In this document: positions 47,530-59,602 of the stretch, one piece after another | Layout: every line of letters starts with the position of its first letter | How positions within the stretch are numbered: the stretch's first letter is position 1 | Assembly: GCA_024734555.1 (NCBI GenBank) | Contig: JANPWX010000076.1 | Coordinates: forward strand, 5,151,504 to 5,215,503 | Direction: 5' to 3' | DNA from: Trochalopteron elliotii | Lineage: Eukaryota; Chordata; Aves; Passeriformes; Leiothrichidae | Length of the DNA stretch: 64,000 bases | The notes under the pieces: model-generated | Database searches by the model: none | The model's input: only the letters and a program-made list of their open reading frames with translations | Told to the model about the DNA's origin: nothing | Made by a program: the position numbers and the translations under genes

Positions 47530-50500
47530 CTAGAAAATACCCTGTGTGTCAGTAAAGTCATCTACAGGGGTGACACCACAGCTTTTCACAAAGCGTGGCA
47601 ATCGGTACCTTTGTGCAGTTGTTTGCTTTAGGCTCCAGTTCCTCCACTGTTGTTATCTGTTTCAGAAAATCGGATTCTTGCATTCCTGGTTGAGAACCAC
47701 GACGCTTGAATACGGCTTTGGGATGCGACAGGATCACTTGAAGACTCACAGCAAATCCTTGGAGAGAGAGAGAGAGACAGGGAAAAGGGTTGAGAAAACC
47801 TTTAAGCCTTACGTTTTTGTGCAGTTATACTTATGCCTAGAAATCTCACATGTTCTTTTTAAAAATGTGTAAATTTGATTATGTGGATAGACAGTATTTG
47901 ATAGGTTTGTACATCCTACATTGTATTGTTTTGTTTTGTCCTTAAGATACAATCAGATTTTTTTAATTGCACCATATTTTCAACATGTTTAATCTATTTC
48001 CCATCATGTAGGTAATGTATGCTTTCTTGCCTGAAAAATCAGGTATTGTTAAAATCTTGGGTTAGTCTTCCTTTCTATTTTTAATTAAGAAATAAAACTC
48101 AATTGTGAGTAAAATAAAATGTATGAAATTTATACTGTACAAACCATTCCACACTTCAAGGTGAAAGTCAGGAAAAAAAGGTTAAAATATGTTACAACTG
48201 TGATATTTAGATAGCTTTAGCCTGTAGATTTTTAACATCCTTGTTGAGGAAAGACAAGTCATACTAATGCTCTGTCTTGGGAATGACTTTTAGCACCAGT
48301 GGTCTACCAGGCAGTCTCAGCTGGTTTGAGCCTGGCACAGCACAGCTCAGTGGATTTATTAAGTGTACACACCTCTGCAATTCTTTTCTCTACTAACATG
48401 CATCAGGTTCCTTGAAAGGAGACTGCAAACTGAGAAACTGCTGGTTTGAACAAACTCACCCTCTCTGAAGGAGCTCCCATGAATCTCTAATTTGCCATTA
48501 TTTATAGAACTCTCCCATTTTCCTTCAGCAATGCTCAGTCATAGTATGCTTCTTTAACTATGACTCAAAAACTCCACCGACAGACTTGTAAAGAAAAATT
48601 ACATTTGTAACTAACTCCTTTTGTCTGATTGCCAAACCTACCAAAGAAGTCCTTTTTTCATCAGTTCACAGTGGTTCCAGCTGTTCCTTTATGATGCAAG
48701 TAGTAACAGTTTTGACATCAGTTCTGGAAAACTCCAAGAATGTTTAATTCTAAAGCCAGTATTAAAATTTTATCAGTTTAAAATTGACCATAACTTTCCA
48801 TAACTTAATGTAGTTCTGACCCCTTTTTTAGTAGAAATGTCTTGTTACTATGTTTTCCTTGAAAGTATCTGTAACTTCTGTAAGTTTCAGCCTTTTGAAG
48901 AGGAAAATATAAGGAAGTAATTACTACATCCCATGTAAAGAAAGGCACACTGAAACCACTTTATCACGCTCTTGCTTGTAGGAAAGCAAAGGAAGACACC
49001 AGAAAGTTTGTTTTGTCTTCAGTAAGGATTTGGACCCTGATGAAGACTATGAGTTGGATGTAAACTGAGGTTCCAGTTCACTGATGGACACAGAAAACAT
49101 TTATACATTTTATCTTTTGTGTACCTTTATACATCCTGTCCTGCCTGAGGTAGAGAATAGGTGTCTGCACGGACAGGGCTTACCCACACGCTGTAGTGCA
49201 GTCTTGCTTCTCACTGCTTGAAGCCTGGCCATGATGGAGCACAAGGTGGGCTCTATCCCAGTGCTCTTGGTAGGCAAGTGCAATCATTTGGGAAGAGCTG
49301 AGCGTGAGAGTTTAAACCCCCTCAGCTACAGACAGTATGTACAGCCACCTTGCTGCACCTTGAAAGAGGGCTGGAGACTTAGTACTGAGGAACAAAATGG
49401 TCTGCTTCAGTTAAGTGGTTTTGGTTAGGTTTTGTTGGCCTTTTTTCTTCAAATAAAACTATAAATTTTGGATGCAACCGGGCTTTAATAATTCTGGGCA
49501 CAAAAAAAAGTTCTTTTGCATGGGAAGGCATTTTTGGAACCCTGATTAGCTGTGTGAGCTGCTCTTTCTTTTTGAATATATTTAGGACTAAAGCTGTCCA
49601 TGCATAAAGAAGAAAATTAAGTAAACACCAAAATCAGTGTCCTAGATTTTAGTGCACAGAAAGGATCCCATTCTAAGCAGAAAAGATTCGGATTTTCCTC
49701 TGTTTATTTCTGTAGTATCAGTGTGGCTCCCTGGACCTATAGCCTATACATTAATTTCTCATTATTTCTCTTGTTGCAAGGCTTGCTCATTCTGTTGAGA
49801 AAACTGCATTGAGTTCTGAGGGTGGATTTCTCCTACACACAGATGTTCAAGTGGGCCGTGGCCCCTGCATGTGACACGTGCCCTTGCTGCCATGCTATTG
49901 CAAATTGTCATTTGAGGGTGCTGTCAAAACTCAGGCATTGAGCAAAAGTTAAATTATAAACTGAGTCTTGCAGGTGGCAAGGACATGGACTACTGTGCAC
50001 TGACTGGCCTGAGGTTTGTTTCCTCAGTCAGGGTCCATGCAGTCTTTGTTAAAATAATTCAATAAAGCAGCAACTTAGATAAAATAATTCAAGGAGACTT
50101 ATCTCCTGGCTCTCTAGTTCTTCAGTTCTGCTTTATTATAACAGCTTTATTTTCACATGTATGACATTTTGTAAGATGGACTTGAGAGAAAACCACTTTC
50201 TAATGACAACTTTAAGTTGACTATCAGATGTATCATTTTGGAGTCAGAAGTAGAAGAGACAGCTCAGGGTTTAACCAGACGGGCACTAATTATTTCTCTC
50301 AGTAGATAGTGATCCTGTGCTAAGATAAAAAGACACTGTTGTTTTGAATTCTATCACTAAACAGGGATTTATCTGGGATTACTGTCTCCAGCATAGCATA
50401 ACTGAACAGTGCTTACATGCATACAGTTATTTTACTTAGTCATTATTCCTACAAGGTCACACTGGGCTTAACTTCACATGAAATGCCACAAGACAATTTC

Positions 50501-53500
50501 ATGGCTGGAGTGTGAAGAGGTGTTTCAAACGTTTTTTGGTGTTTAATGCAAGGTCGTAAATTAAACCTAATTGGCTGAAGAGTCACCGAGATAGGAATTA
50601 ATTTGTGGGAGGACAAAATACGTGGGAGACATAGCAGATAGTACATCTGTTGTTCTTTCAATGTAAGCTGTTTCTGTTAATTCACACTTTTACTTGTGTT
50701 AGATCCATGGCTTCTGTTAAAAAGCAGAAGTATTTTTCTTCATCCAGTTAAACTTGAGCCAGGGTTTGCCATGGCTGATGCCATTGCTTCCTGGATGTTC
50801 TAGATAGGATAGTAGCTGAAGGCAAGGTGGAAACTTGAGTGTTTATCATTTCTGGAGTGTATAAATGCTAATGCTCAGTGCTGATGTTGAAACAGATCTG
50901 CTGGTTTCCCCATAGATCAAGGTCCCACCTTTGGCCTGGGCCCTGCACCTTTCAAGTTCTGTTCTCCCTGTGGTGTATTTTTTGGGTTGCAGTAAGGCAG
51001 AGATGTCTAACCAGGAGGTTTTGTAGTTAGGAACAAAGGCATCTGCTGACATTAATTCCCCATGAAAAAGGCACTTAATTGTAAACTCAATGTTTAAAAC
51101 AATAGTTATCCTTGGATGAGAGGGGAGGTTGGTGTTTTGTTTGGGTTTGGGTTTTGAGTGCTGGCTGCCATAGCCACTTAAAATTTTTTTGTTTGTGACT
51201 TCCAGCAGTGGCTCTTCTAGATTCAGTCAAAATATGCCATGTTTTGCAGTGCCATGAATAGACTGGCATTTTACTCAGGGAACCCTAAGAAAGGTGAGAT
51301 GTACTGAAGATCTCATGATTATAGCAAAATTCTAAAAAAACAATAAAAAAGGTGGTTGCTCAGGCCCTAGCAGAGGTGCTAGGGCACAGTGGATGAGCTC
51401 TGGACCCCAAGTTCAAAATCTGTTGCCTACTGATTTACAGTAATCAGTAATCTCTGTAACTGAAGTAGCTCCTGGAATGCTAATGTAAAGCAAGCATCTG
51501 CCTTCCTGAACAACGTTCACATTGGGAGAATCACAATCTAACTTTTTTTCTTGAATGATCCAAAATTCTAGCACTCGGAACAGGCCAGAAATAAAACATT
51601 TAATATAGAAGACTTGAAATCAGATCCATACTAAATAACACTGTGCCTGCCTCAGAATCAGTGTCACATTTTGCTTTCCACCTTCTCTCTCACGTTTCTT
51701 CCCTGACGGTGCGCAAGTCTGTGTCAAACTCTAGAACCCACCTCGATTAAAAACTGAAGCAGAACTTTGGAAATACCTGAACTAATTTGTATGCAAGAAG
51801 CAAGACAGGAAACAGCTACTTTGCTTTCTGAATCCAGTTTAGCATTGGAGAATAACAGTGTCAGCCACAAATTTCTCAAAATAAACAACCAATGTTTAAT
51901 GAACTGACCTAATGTGATTGCCATGTGCAAGTGTGTTTCAAAGAGTCTGGGGAGGTTGGTCAGCTAGGGTCTTTGAGCTCAGCCCATTGAAATCAAAAGG
52001 ACCTGTCTCCACTTGCAGAAATTTGTATTTGGCCTTGTATTTTGCTGTCTAAAATATGAAGTTTATGTGCTTAAAGTCAAGGATGTGCTTCCTCTGAACG
52101 GCCACAAGTTAAATCAGTGATCCCAGACCTTTTAAGCCATCACTCTGTTCATACCCAGCCTCATGATCAAATTTTGTGAAAATCACTGTGAAAGATCATT
52201 CACTAAAGGGAGCCTCCTTACCAGTGCACTGGGGCATGAGCACAGAACATTAACTGTAGACGCTGATACATCTCCTTATCAGTATTATTATATGCACCTA
52301 TACTGTTTGCATGGCAATATTGTTAAAAGGGATCCTTGGTCTTCCTTATGTGCAGCATTTGGTATAACCTAAGTTGCTTGTATATGAAAAAATGGAAAAA
52401 TGCCAGCAATGGACTACAGCATGGACATACGTTTTACATTTGGTATCAAGTCCCTGGAGATGTGTTGAGAAGTCAGGAGAGAAGGGCAAGGGTAGGAAAC
52501 TGCATGTTGACACGCATCCTGTAGCCTGTACCTGGCTCAGACACCTATGGAATTTTGGGTTTGCAATTCTGTTCTGTTTGTGCCCTGCCACTGTATTCCT
52601 GAGGGGAATGAAGATGCACATTTCACATCATTTTTTTTATAGCAGTCTACATTGCATCCATTTCTCTCCTTGCTGAAATTAAAAATGAAATTCAATTCCT
52701 TCAGTATTTTTTGAAGACTAATAAAAGTTCTCTCACAAAGTAGAGACTCTTTCTTAGTGGTTGTGCAGTAACTTCCTGTACTCTAAAAGGTTTGGGGGTT
52801 TTCTTGTCTCTATGACCCTCCCTTACATGACTTTGGTCAAAGCATAAGCAGGCAATGCTGCTTTTCTCTCATGCCAGCTATTCAGCCAGCATGTCCAAGG
52901 TAAACAACTTAAGAACTTTTCACATGTATCTTCGTGTCTGGGTTAGAGTCCCTTGGCTGATGTTGTGTAATGGCTTTCTGCCTGCTGCTAATGAATTATG
53001 AACCACACTCTCACCTTTATAATGCCATCAGTAATCCCTTCTAGAGTACAGTATCAATATGTATCTGTAAATCCACAAGGACTGTTAAACTGCACAGCTG
53101 CAGTCCTTAACATACTGCATGGTTTTGGGCATTGAATACCTGCTTCACCCCTGAGGAATGCCTTTATGTGAACACCCAAATACTTACTTTTATGCCAGGT
53201 TGTACTACTGGCTTGAAATGCCTCTACTCTGCAGAAAAATTCACCTGGTAGCCTTTTTGTCTTTGAGGTGACAACAACCATTCGTCCTCCTTTATTTACT
53301 CTTTTCAAGCAGTTGGAATGTACGTATTTTTATCAATAATTTCAGTTAATATAACAGTACTCTATTAAGATGAGAAAGGACTGTACACTGTCCTTTTCCC
53401 TCTCTCAAAACATAGGGGTAACCAGAATTTTTAAAAAGTGGCTATTTCTACCCCATTCTTACCCTCATATTCCTACTTTTGCTCTTCCCTCCTGAGTACA

Positions 53501-54340
53501 GAAGATGTCTAAGTGCAAATACTGTATCATTTGTTGGGGAACAGCTTCTGCTGTATCAGAAATTGGACCTGTGCACAGTGGTGATTCATGTGGCAGTGGT
53601 GAATGTGTACAGAAGATTGTCTAAGCATGGACTGTCAGCAAGACAGAGCTGTGTGATGTGCAAACTTCACTGCAGAAGATTGATTGGATCCATTTTGAAG
53701 CTTTTCTGCCTTCATCTACCAGGCGACAGCTGTCAGTGATTTTTCCCCTAAACCCAGTGTTTCAAACTATATCCATCTACAGTTATCACTGTCATTCCAA
53801 ATAACCAATGCAACATGAATAATTTCATGATCAAGTAGCATTTTACAACATGAGGTCTTAAGAGGGTCTGCATTTGTACTGCCTGGTTTAGATTGATGAC
53901 AAAATGACAGGCAGGGACTCCTTGCAAGAATTGCTAGGATGAATTAATTTACAATTAACTTGTTTCAGACAGACAATTCATGCAACATAAAAGCCACGTT
54001 GCCACATAAAAATAAAAACAAATTATAGTGAGTTCAGATACCACCAAGCAGCAAATTAATTAGACAAGATGTACAAGCTTAGACTTCCAGCTCAGTCAGT
54101 GCCAAAGGGCTGCACTGCTAGCTAGCGCTTTGGAAGTTTAAGAAGCTGCTTAAATTGAGAAATGCAAACACTCACGTACCAGCAATGCTCCTCACCTGCC
54201 ATGTCAATAGCAAAGGGCCTGTCAGCTCTCCAGCCCGTGTACCAGCCGACCACTTTGCCGTTCTCCACGACGGGGCGCTCGTACCGCCGGCCTCCCACCA
54301 GCCCCACGGGCCACACCGACACCTTGCGCGTCGTCCGCAT
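47443..54340 (-). CDS. B3GAT2: B3GAT2, galactosyl beta-1,3-glucuronosyltransferase 2 (GlcAT-S), last three coding exons
   Basis: B3GAT2 transfers glucuronic acid from UDP-GlcA to terminal N-acetyllactosamine on glycoproteins, making the precursor of the HNK-1 epitope. It is a Golgi type II membrane enzyme (known for the family). On the - strand the exons 54196-54340, 47609-47757 and 47443-47529 join to 381 nt, 126 residues plus TGA, with consistent phases. Visible motifs include [31 protein letters not shown], the QESDFLK segment, the NCT glycosylation sequon and [10 protein letters not shown]. The last matches the His/Arg pair that contacts UDP in GlcAT-I and GlcAT-P. The N-terminal anchor and DDD-type metal motif are in exon 1, beyond 64000. 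The human protein is about 323 residues, so roughly 40% is here. The sequence matches GlcAT-S ([31 protein letters not shown]) rather than the paralogues. Confidence 0.96.
47530..47608 (-). other. B3GAT2 mini-intron, 79 bp
   Basis: On the - strand it runs from GTACCGATTG to TTTTCTAG. It is near the lower size limit for vertebrate introns. Confidence 0.85.
47609..47757 (-). CDS. B3GAT2: B3GAT2 penultimate exon ([11 protein letters not shown]...ANNCTK)
   Basis: This exon is 149 nt. Its first two bases complete the Gly of MAGFAV; the remaining 49 codons run [13 protein letters not shown] to ANNCTK. The QES motif in [14 protein letters not shown] is where the catalytic-base Glu lies in the paralogues GlcAT-I and GlcAT-P (family knowledge, residue assignment by recall). 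NNCTK holds an N-glycosylation sequon. The donor is GTACCG. The acceptor CCAAG is preceded without a gap by a (CT) repeat, read as (GA) on the + strand at about 47762-47777. Confidence 0.95.
47758..54195. other. B3GAT2 intron of 6.4 kb
   Basis: On the - strand GT is at 54195-54194 and AG at 47759-47758. A (GA) run touches its acceptor end (47762-47777). The rest is AT-rich with no repeat family I can name; open frames in it (for example 53054-53308 and 52346-52621, -) show no recognisable protein. Confidence 0.6.
47762..47777. repeat. (GA)n / (CT)n microsatellite at the splice acceptor
   Basis: On the - strand this CT run is the pyrimidine tract of the B3GAT2 penultimate exon, directly followed by CCAAG. 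Confidence 0.85.
54196..54340 (-). CDS. B3GAT2: B3GAT2 internal exon ([13 protein letters not shown]...IDMAG)
   Basis: This exon is 48 codons plus one base. The acceptor on the - strand is GCTGCCTCTTGCAG and the donor GTGAGG. It encodes [20 protein letters not shown] through [13 protein letters not shown], with the final G split to the next exon. The segment is the conserved core of the glucuronyltransferase fold. The exon and its upstream flank are strikingly GC- and CpG-rich (up to about 54385) within AT-rich intron DNA, unlike the next two exons of the same gene. Confidence 0.95.
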
Positions 54341-55104
54341 CTGCAAGAGGCAGCACAGCGTCACTGCCGCGCCGCGGGCTCCTCTGGGTGCTCCTGAAAC
54401 CCACATCAATCATCCAGACCAGAAATTCAAAAGCAGTTCTAGCTTGCAGATTGCAGCCCATGAGCTGCATGTGCCCACTCGTTTTCTGTGAAATCTCCAG
54501 CTCTTTAGTCCATAGGCATCTCAATTCTACTTTAAATACCCTATTCATAATATCTTTTGTACCAAGAGGTTTTAAAGCTGTGAAAAAACGGGGGGTTCTT
54601 GTTTGTTTGGGTCTTCAAAGGCATAGTAGATCTTTTTTATCTGCAAGACTACAGCATTCTGGCAGTGGACTTACATCTATAGATTACTGAGATACTGCAG
54701 AAACACAGTGAGAGAAAATATAATAATGATTAATACACACTTCACTAGGACAAGTACAATTAGTTTGGGACTTGTTAAAAATGCATTGAATAGAGGAAAT
54801 TATGACACACAACTCCTTCCTACTTGCAGCAGACCAGAGATGCAGCTCAGATCTATTAAGGATTCATGAAAAAAGATTGCTAGGGCTAAGTCCTTCTAAC
54901 TTCTGTTTTTTTCCCTTTAAAAGCTCTGCTAAATTTCTGAGGACAAAAAAGCAGGCCAGGCAGGATGCTTACTATCACCAGCAGTAGTTTTTCCCAGTGG
55001 TGTAAATTAACTAAATGCAAAACTGGAAATGTGATCCTTATCTAGCATAGAAGAAGCCATAGGTATGAAAAAATGACTGTAGCAAGAAATATGCATGACT
55101 GGAA

Positions 55105-55562
55105 GTCACTTAAAGAAGGGCATTGAGGTGCAGGGGTGTGTCCAGAGAAGAGCAGCAAAACTGGGGGAAGGTCTAGAAAGTGAGTCCTATAAGGAGCAGC
55201 TGAGGGAGCTGGGGGTGTTTAGCCTGGAGGAAAGCAGCCTCAGGTGGACCTTATCACTCTACAAATGTCTGGAAGCAGGGTGGAGCCAGGTGGGGTCAGC
55301 CTCTTCTCCCAGGTAACACTAGGAAACAGCCTCAGGCTGTGCCAGAGAAGGTTCAGGTTGGCATCAGGAAAAGACTCTTCACTGAAAGGGTTGTCAGGCA
55401 TTGGAATGGGCTCCCCAGAGAAGTGATGAAGTGACCATCCCTGTAAGAGTTCAGTAAACTGGATATGGCACTCTGTGCTATGGTTTAATTGATATGGTGT
55501 TCAGGCAAAGGCTGGACTTGATCTTGGAGGTCTTTTCTAACCATAAAGATTATGAGTCTGAT
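55105..55562 (+). mobile_element. CR1 LINE 3' fragment, sense
   Basis: Blocks TGTGTCCAGAGAAGAGCAGC, AGGAGCAGCTGAGGGAGCTG, GTTTAGCCTGGAGGAAAGC, GGCTCCCCAGAGAAGTGATG and GACTTGATCTTGGAGGTC, in CR1 order. It ends with the decayed TTATGAGTCTGATTCAG tail. No intact frame. Confidence 0.85.
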
Positions 55563-58500
55563 TCAGTGACTTCAGATAACTGGTTCAGTGGTCCATTTTC
55601 TTCAGTAAACAGGAGATAACATGACACAAACCATGACACACTGCTCCCCGTGGGAAAATCAGACAGTCTGGCATGAGAACTTGAGTAAGCCAGTGCACCA
55701 ACACAGCGACTTGCACAGCTTAACCACACTGGTTCAAAAGCCACTGTTTTAACTACTGTGCTTTAAATACGGTTCTATTTTAACAAGTATTAAACTATTT
55801 CAGTGTAATGTGGGCTTAATTTGATCTATTCTAAAAACAGTCTCGTCTTTTGTTGTAATTGAAAGTTATTCCTTGGGGAAAGGTTATCCCTTTTTCCTTC
55901 CAAGCACTCCTCTCAGCAAAACAAACACGGTTTTACATATTTGTAACTGCAGTCCCCTATCGATGGATGCTGAAGTAAAAGACAACCTTGGTTAAATATT
56001 AAACACTTCCTTCTCTCTCTGCCAAGGTGAAAGATTTATCATGCATATCATCAAGATTCACAGGAGTTGCACCAGAAAAAACAAAGACATCACGTCAGCA
56101 TGGTTCACATTTCTAAGCTAGAAACATGAGCAGATTCTTAGAACTTTCACATAAAGTACAAAATACATATTTAAAAATCAAAAAATGTAGGCAGACACAG
56201 AGACATGCACCATCTCTCCCTCCAATTATTTGTGTTTCTTCAGATTTGTTTATCAAAAATTCCTCTCTTCCACTTTAATAACTGTTGCAGTAAGCTAGAA
56301 CATCTCAGCAGCAGCCCATAGTGCATAAGAGCAGGGTATGTATCCAGCTGGCAATATAAGGAATTCTTGTGATAAGGATTCTGTCCAAGCCATTGCCTGG
56401 TTAATTGCCAGTGAGAGACTGCCATGAATCTTTCTAAGGTTATTGATAAATGTATTTACCTGCAACTGTTCTCCCTGCTTAAGTTTAACTTTCTAACCTC
56501 TCCCGCTCCTCCGTGTAGGAAATGCAGAGTTAGCAATTACCTGTTTGGATGTGGAAATCAGCCAAACCTTCTCATGAAGACCTTTTAGCTCTGGTTTTAA
56601 TGACACACCTCTTTTGCTTATTTTGCTAACAGCATATTTATATTAACATCCAAACATACCAGACATGGACACAGGAATCATCCTGTTGGCCATGTCTACA
56701 CAGCATCATCAAGCTAAATTCACCCAACTGTGCTACACCAGTAAATACCACAGGATAAACAGACATGGTTCCTCCTGGAGGGTGTGGATACCTGGACAAA
56801 TTATTAGTGTTCAGAATTGCAGTACTTTGGCCATCCTGTACCAACTGTCTGTGCCTAAACTCAAAATGCCACAAGACAAGGGCAGGCACACTCTGACTGC
56901 AAGAGAGTGGCCAGAGCACAGTGCACCCATGCCTTGCTTGTGTGCACAGTGGAAGTTTGGGCAGCTGTACTGCAAAATGAACCAGGTTACACAAGACTTG
57001 TGAATTGGGTGGCCTCACCATCTATGCTGGCAGAACCAGATGGATTTACATTAATACTCTACAATACACAGTGTGTTGGAAAACCTTGTCAATGAAAAGT
57101 ATCTCACTGACCTCATAAAACCAGCATGAAATGACCCAAGAAGTTTTAAATTAATAATCTTGGGTCAATCTCAGTGTCTGTGAGTTATGTCAGTAAAGCC
57201 ACCACACATCAGAAACAAGTAACCCCTTACAGAGCTCCTACTTTTGTCCTTGGGTGACTTTATTCTCACAGGTTACATTTTTGAAGAACGAAATAAGCAG
57301 GTGTCAAGAATACAGCAATTCCTTCAAGTAAAAGCTGAAAAAGCACATCTAGACCAGTATTTATGCTAATTCTGAAATACCTCACAGCCTTGGGATATGC
57401 TAGGCAGATGAAAGTAGGAATATTTCTTTTAATCTTCCGAGAATAGCATTACTGCAGTTAACATACTGATATGTGAAGGCTGTATTTATGTAGGATGGGG
57501 AAAAAGCTATTATTTGGATTAAAAGGCCAGCTTGCACCTGGAATTTTATGCTGCTAATCATCGGGACACACAAAAGTGATTCAAAAATGTGTTAATTCTG
57601 AATAGCTTTAGTGCTGTGGGTTAAACAACTGCCAAAAATCCTAGGGCTTACAAACAGCTTCCTAAATTACTCTTCTGTCTGTCATTGTAATGACAGCAGT
57701 AGCAAATGCTGTTAACAGTCAGCATTTTAAGTCCTGGTAGCTTACATGAATGGTATTCACCTTACTTACACTTCACTCTCTGCAAGTTAAGCATCTGCTC
57801 TGTCCTAGTTAGACTTCTGTAGTTAACACGCAGAGATAGGACCCCACTGGCAGGATTCATCCTGCCTTCCTTGGACAGCTCTTTAAGGTAGAAATGCTTT
57901 TGTCCTCTATTTACTTTTTGAAAGGGGGTCTTGGGCATAGGAGGAGAGTGATGTACTGGGTGGGAAAGATGGCAGAACAAACTTGAATGATGCAGGAGGA
58001 GGGGAGAATTGGGAAGGAATGAGCAAGGAAATGACAGGAGAGATGAGTAACAATCAAAGGAAGAAATGCCAGTGAGGTGATGGGCATACAACAGTAAATA
58101 CAGTAACAACAGAGTAATCACTGAAGAATGGCAAGTGAAATGCAGGAAACGAGAGTGATAAAAGCATTGCTAAATTTAGCATCTCATTAGTCAATCAAGA
58201 AAAGCTGCTTAATGGGATGTGCTGGACTGATGGGGAGGGAAGATACCAAGCCAGTAACAAAATATAAAAGCCCAAGGGGAATGAAGGCAGAGGACAGAGA
58301 AAAGGAAACATGGCTGTGCTTCCTACAGTGAAAAAACTTCCAGACTGGAACAACCATCCTCGTGTTTTTGCAGCATGATGTCAATGTGTTTCTGCTTGGG
58401 ATTCAAAGCCCTCTGTGAGGGTAAACGTGCTGCCACACCTTTTAACCTTTTTTTTTCTCCATCATTTCAACCCCTGTGTGATTTGTAATCTTTCAGGCTA

Positions 58501-59584
58501 CAGGCTCACATCCAAGCTCACCATCCTACCCCACACCCCTGCCCATCCCAGTGATACTCCAGCAGATTTCTATGCAAAATTCTGATTTACTATTGCCAAA
58601 GACAGAATCTAGAGCTCCTTCACTACAACATTTCCTCAGGACAAAATTTTATGGGTTAAAGCATAAGCACAGCCAGGTTCCCTACCAGTTCTCACACAGT
58701 TCTCTGCATTACTCATAGGCCATTTAAAGCCAAATTCTGCTTCAACAAAAGGTAACGTGAAAGCACTTCGACTCAGCCAGACAGATCAGCAGCGATGCTG
58801 TGCCTGTTTACTGAGGCTTTGGGCATTGCTCCTGCCCCCACTTACCATCATTTTGAAGGAGGTACCGAGGCACTGAAAACCTGTGCCTGTGGCTTTTGTG
58901 GTTCAGGGACTGAGATGCTTAGGGGTTAGGAACTTCAAAAGGTGAGTTTGTTGTTGGCAAATTTGACTGTGAAGGGTATTCTCCATGGGAACACTTATAG
59001 AAGGGATCTATGAATCAAAAAAATTGTCATTCATTGATGTACCCTCCTCTACAGTTTTCACAGGTGATCTGCTTCACCATCCTCCCTGCTGGAAAGCTTT
59101 CTTTCCAAGCATCTCCTTTAAACCTCCTCTGCTGATTTGTACACAAATCTACACTGCAGAGGGAGCATAGATTAATTCCCCCTTTTATCCAGCAGCATTT
59201 TATATATAAGGTACAATGATTAATGTTTCTAAATTATACCAGCATCCTTGGGCACAAATGTCAATATTGCTTCCCTGCAGAAGAAAACTGTACCAAATTT
59301 AACTAAAGCAGTTAGCAGCCAATTTCCGTGGACTGGGACAACTTCCAAAACATTTGCTACTCATTTCATTTCTGGGCCCTTCTATTTACTGGTTGTCTCA
59401 TTCTACTCCCTATCATTCTACTGGGTTGTGTTCACTGTACCTCTGAAGAGCTGCTGACCCTGTGTAATTAATTTCACAGTAACAGCATTGGTTTCACAGG
59501 TAAGGTTGCTGCTGCTAGAGCAGAAACAGAGAGTATTTGGTGTTTTGTAACCAAGCATAAACCTGTTTGAAACAGCTGCTTTTC

Positions 59585-59602
59585 TTTTTTTTTTTTTTTT
59601 TT
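59585..59602. repeat. Poly-T homopolymer
   Basis: About 18 consecutive T. No gene-like sequence next to it suggests a processed pseudogene. Confidence 0.8.

Noticed and set aside
59585..59602. Poly-T as the tail of a processed pseudogene on the - strand
   Set aside because: No coding or transcript-like sequence and no flanking duplications next to it.
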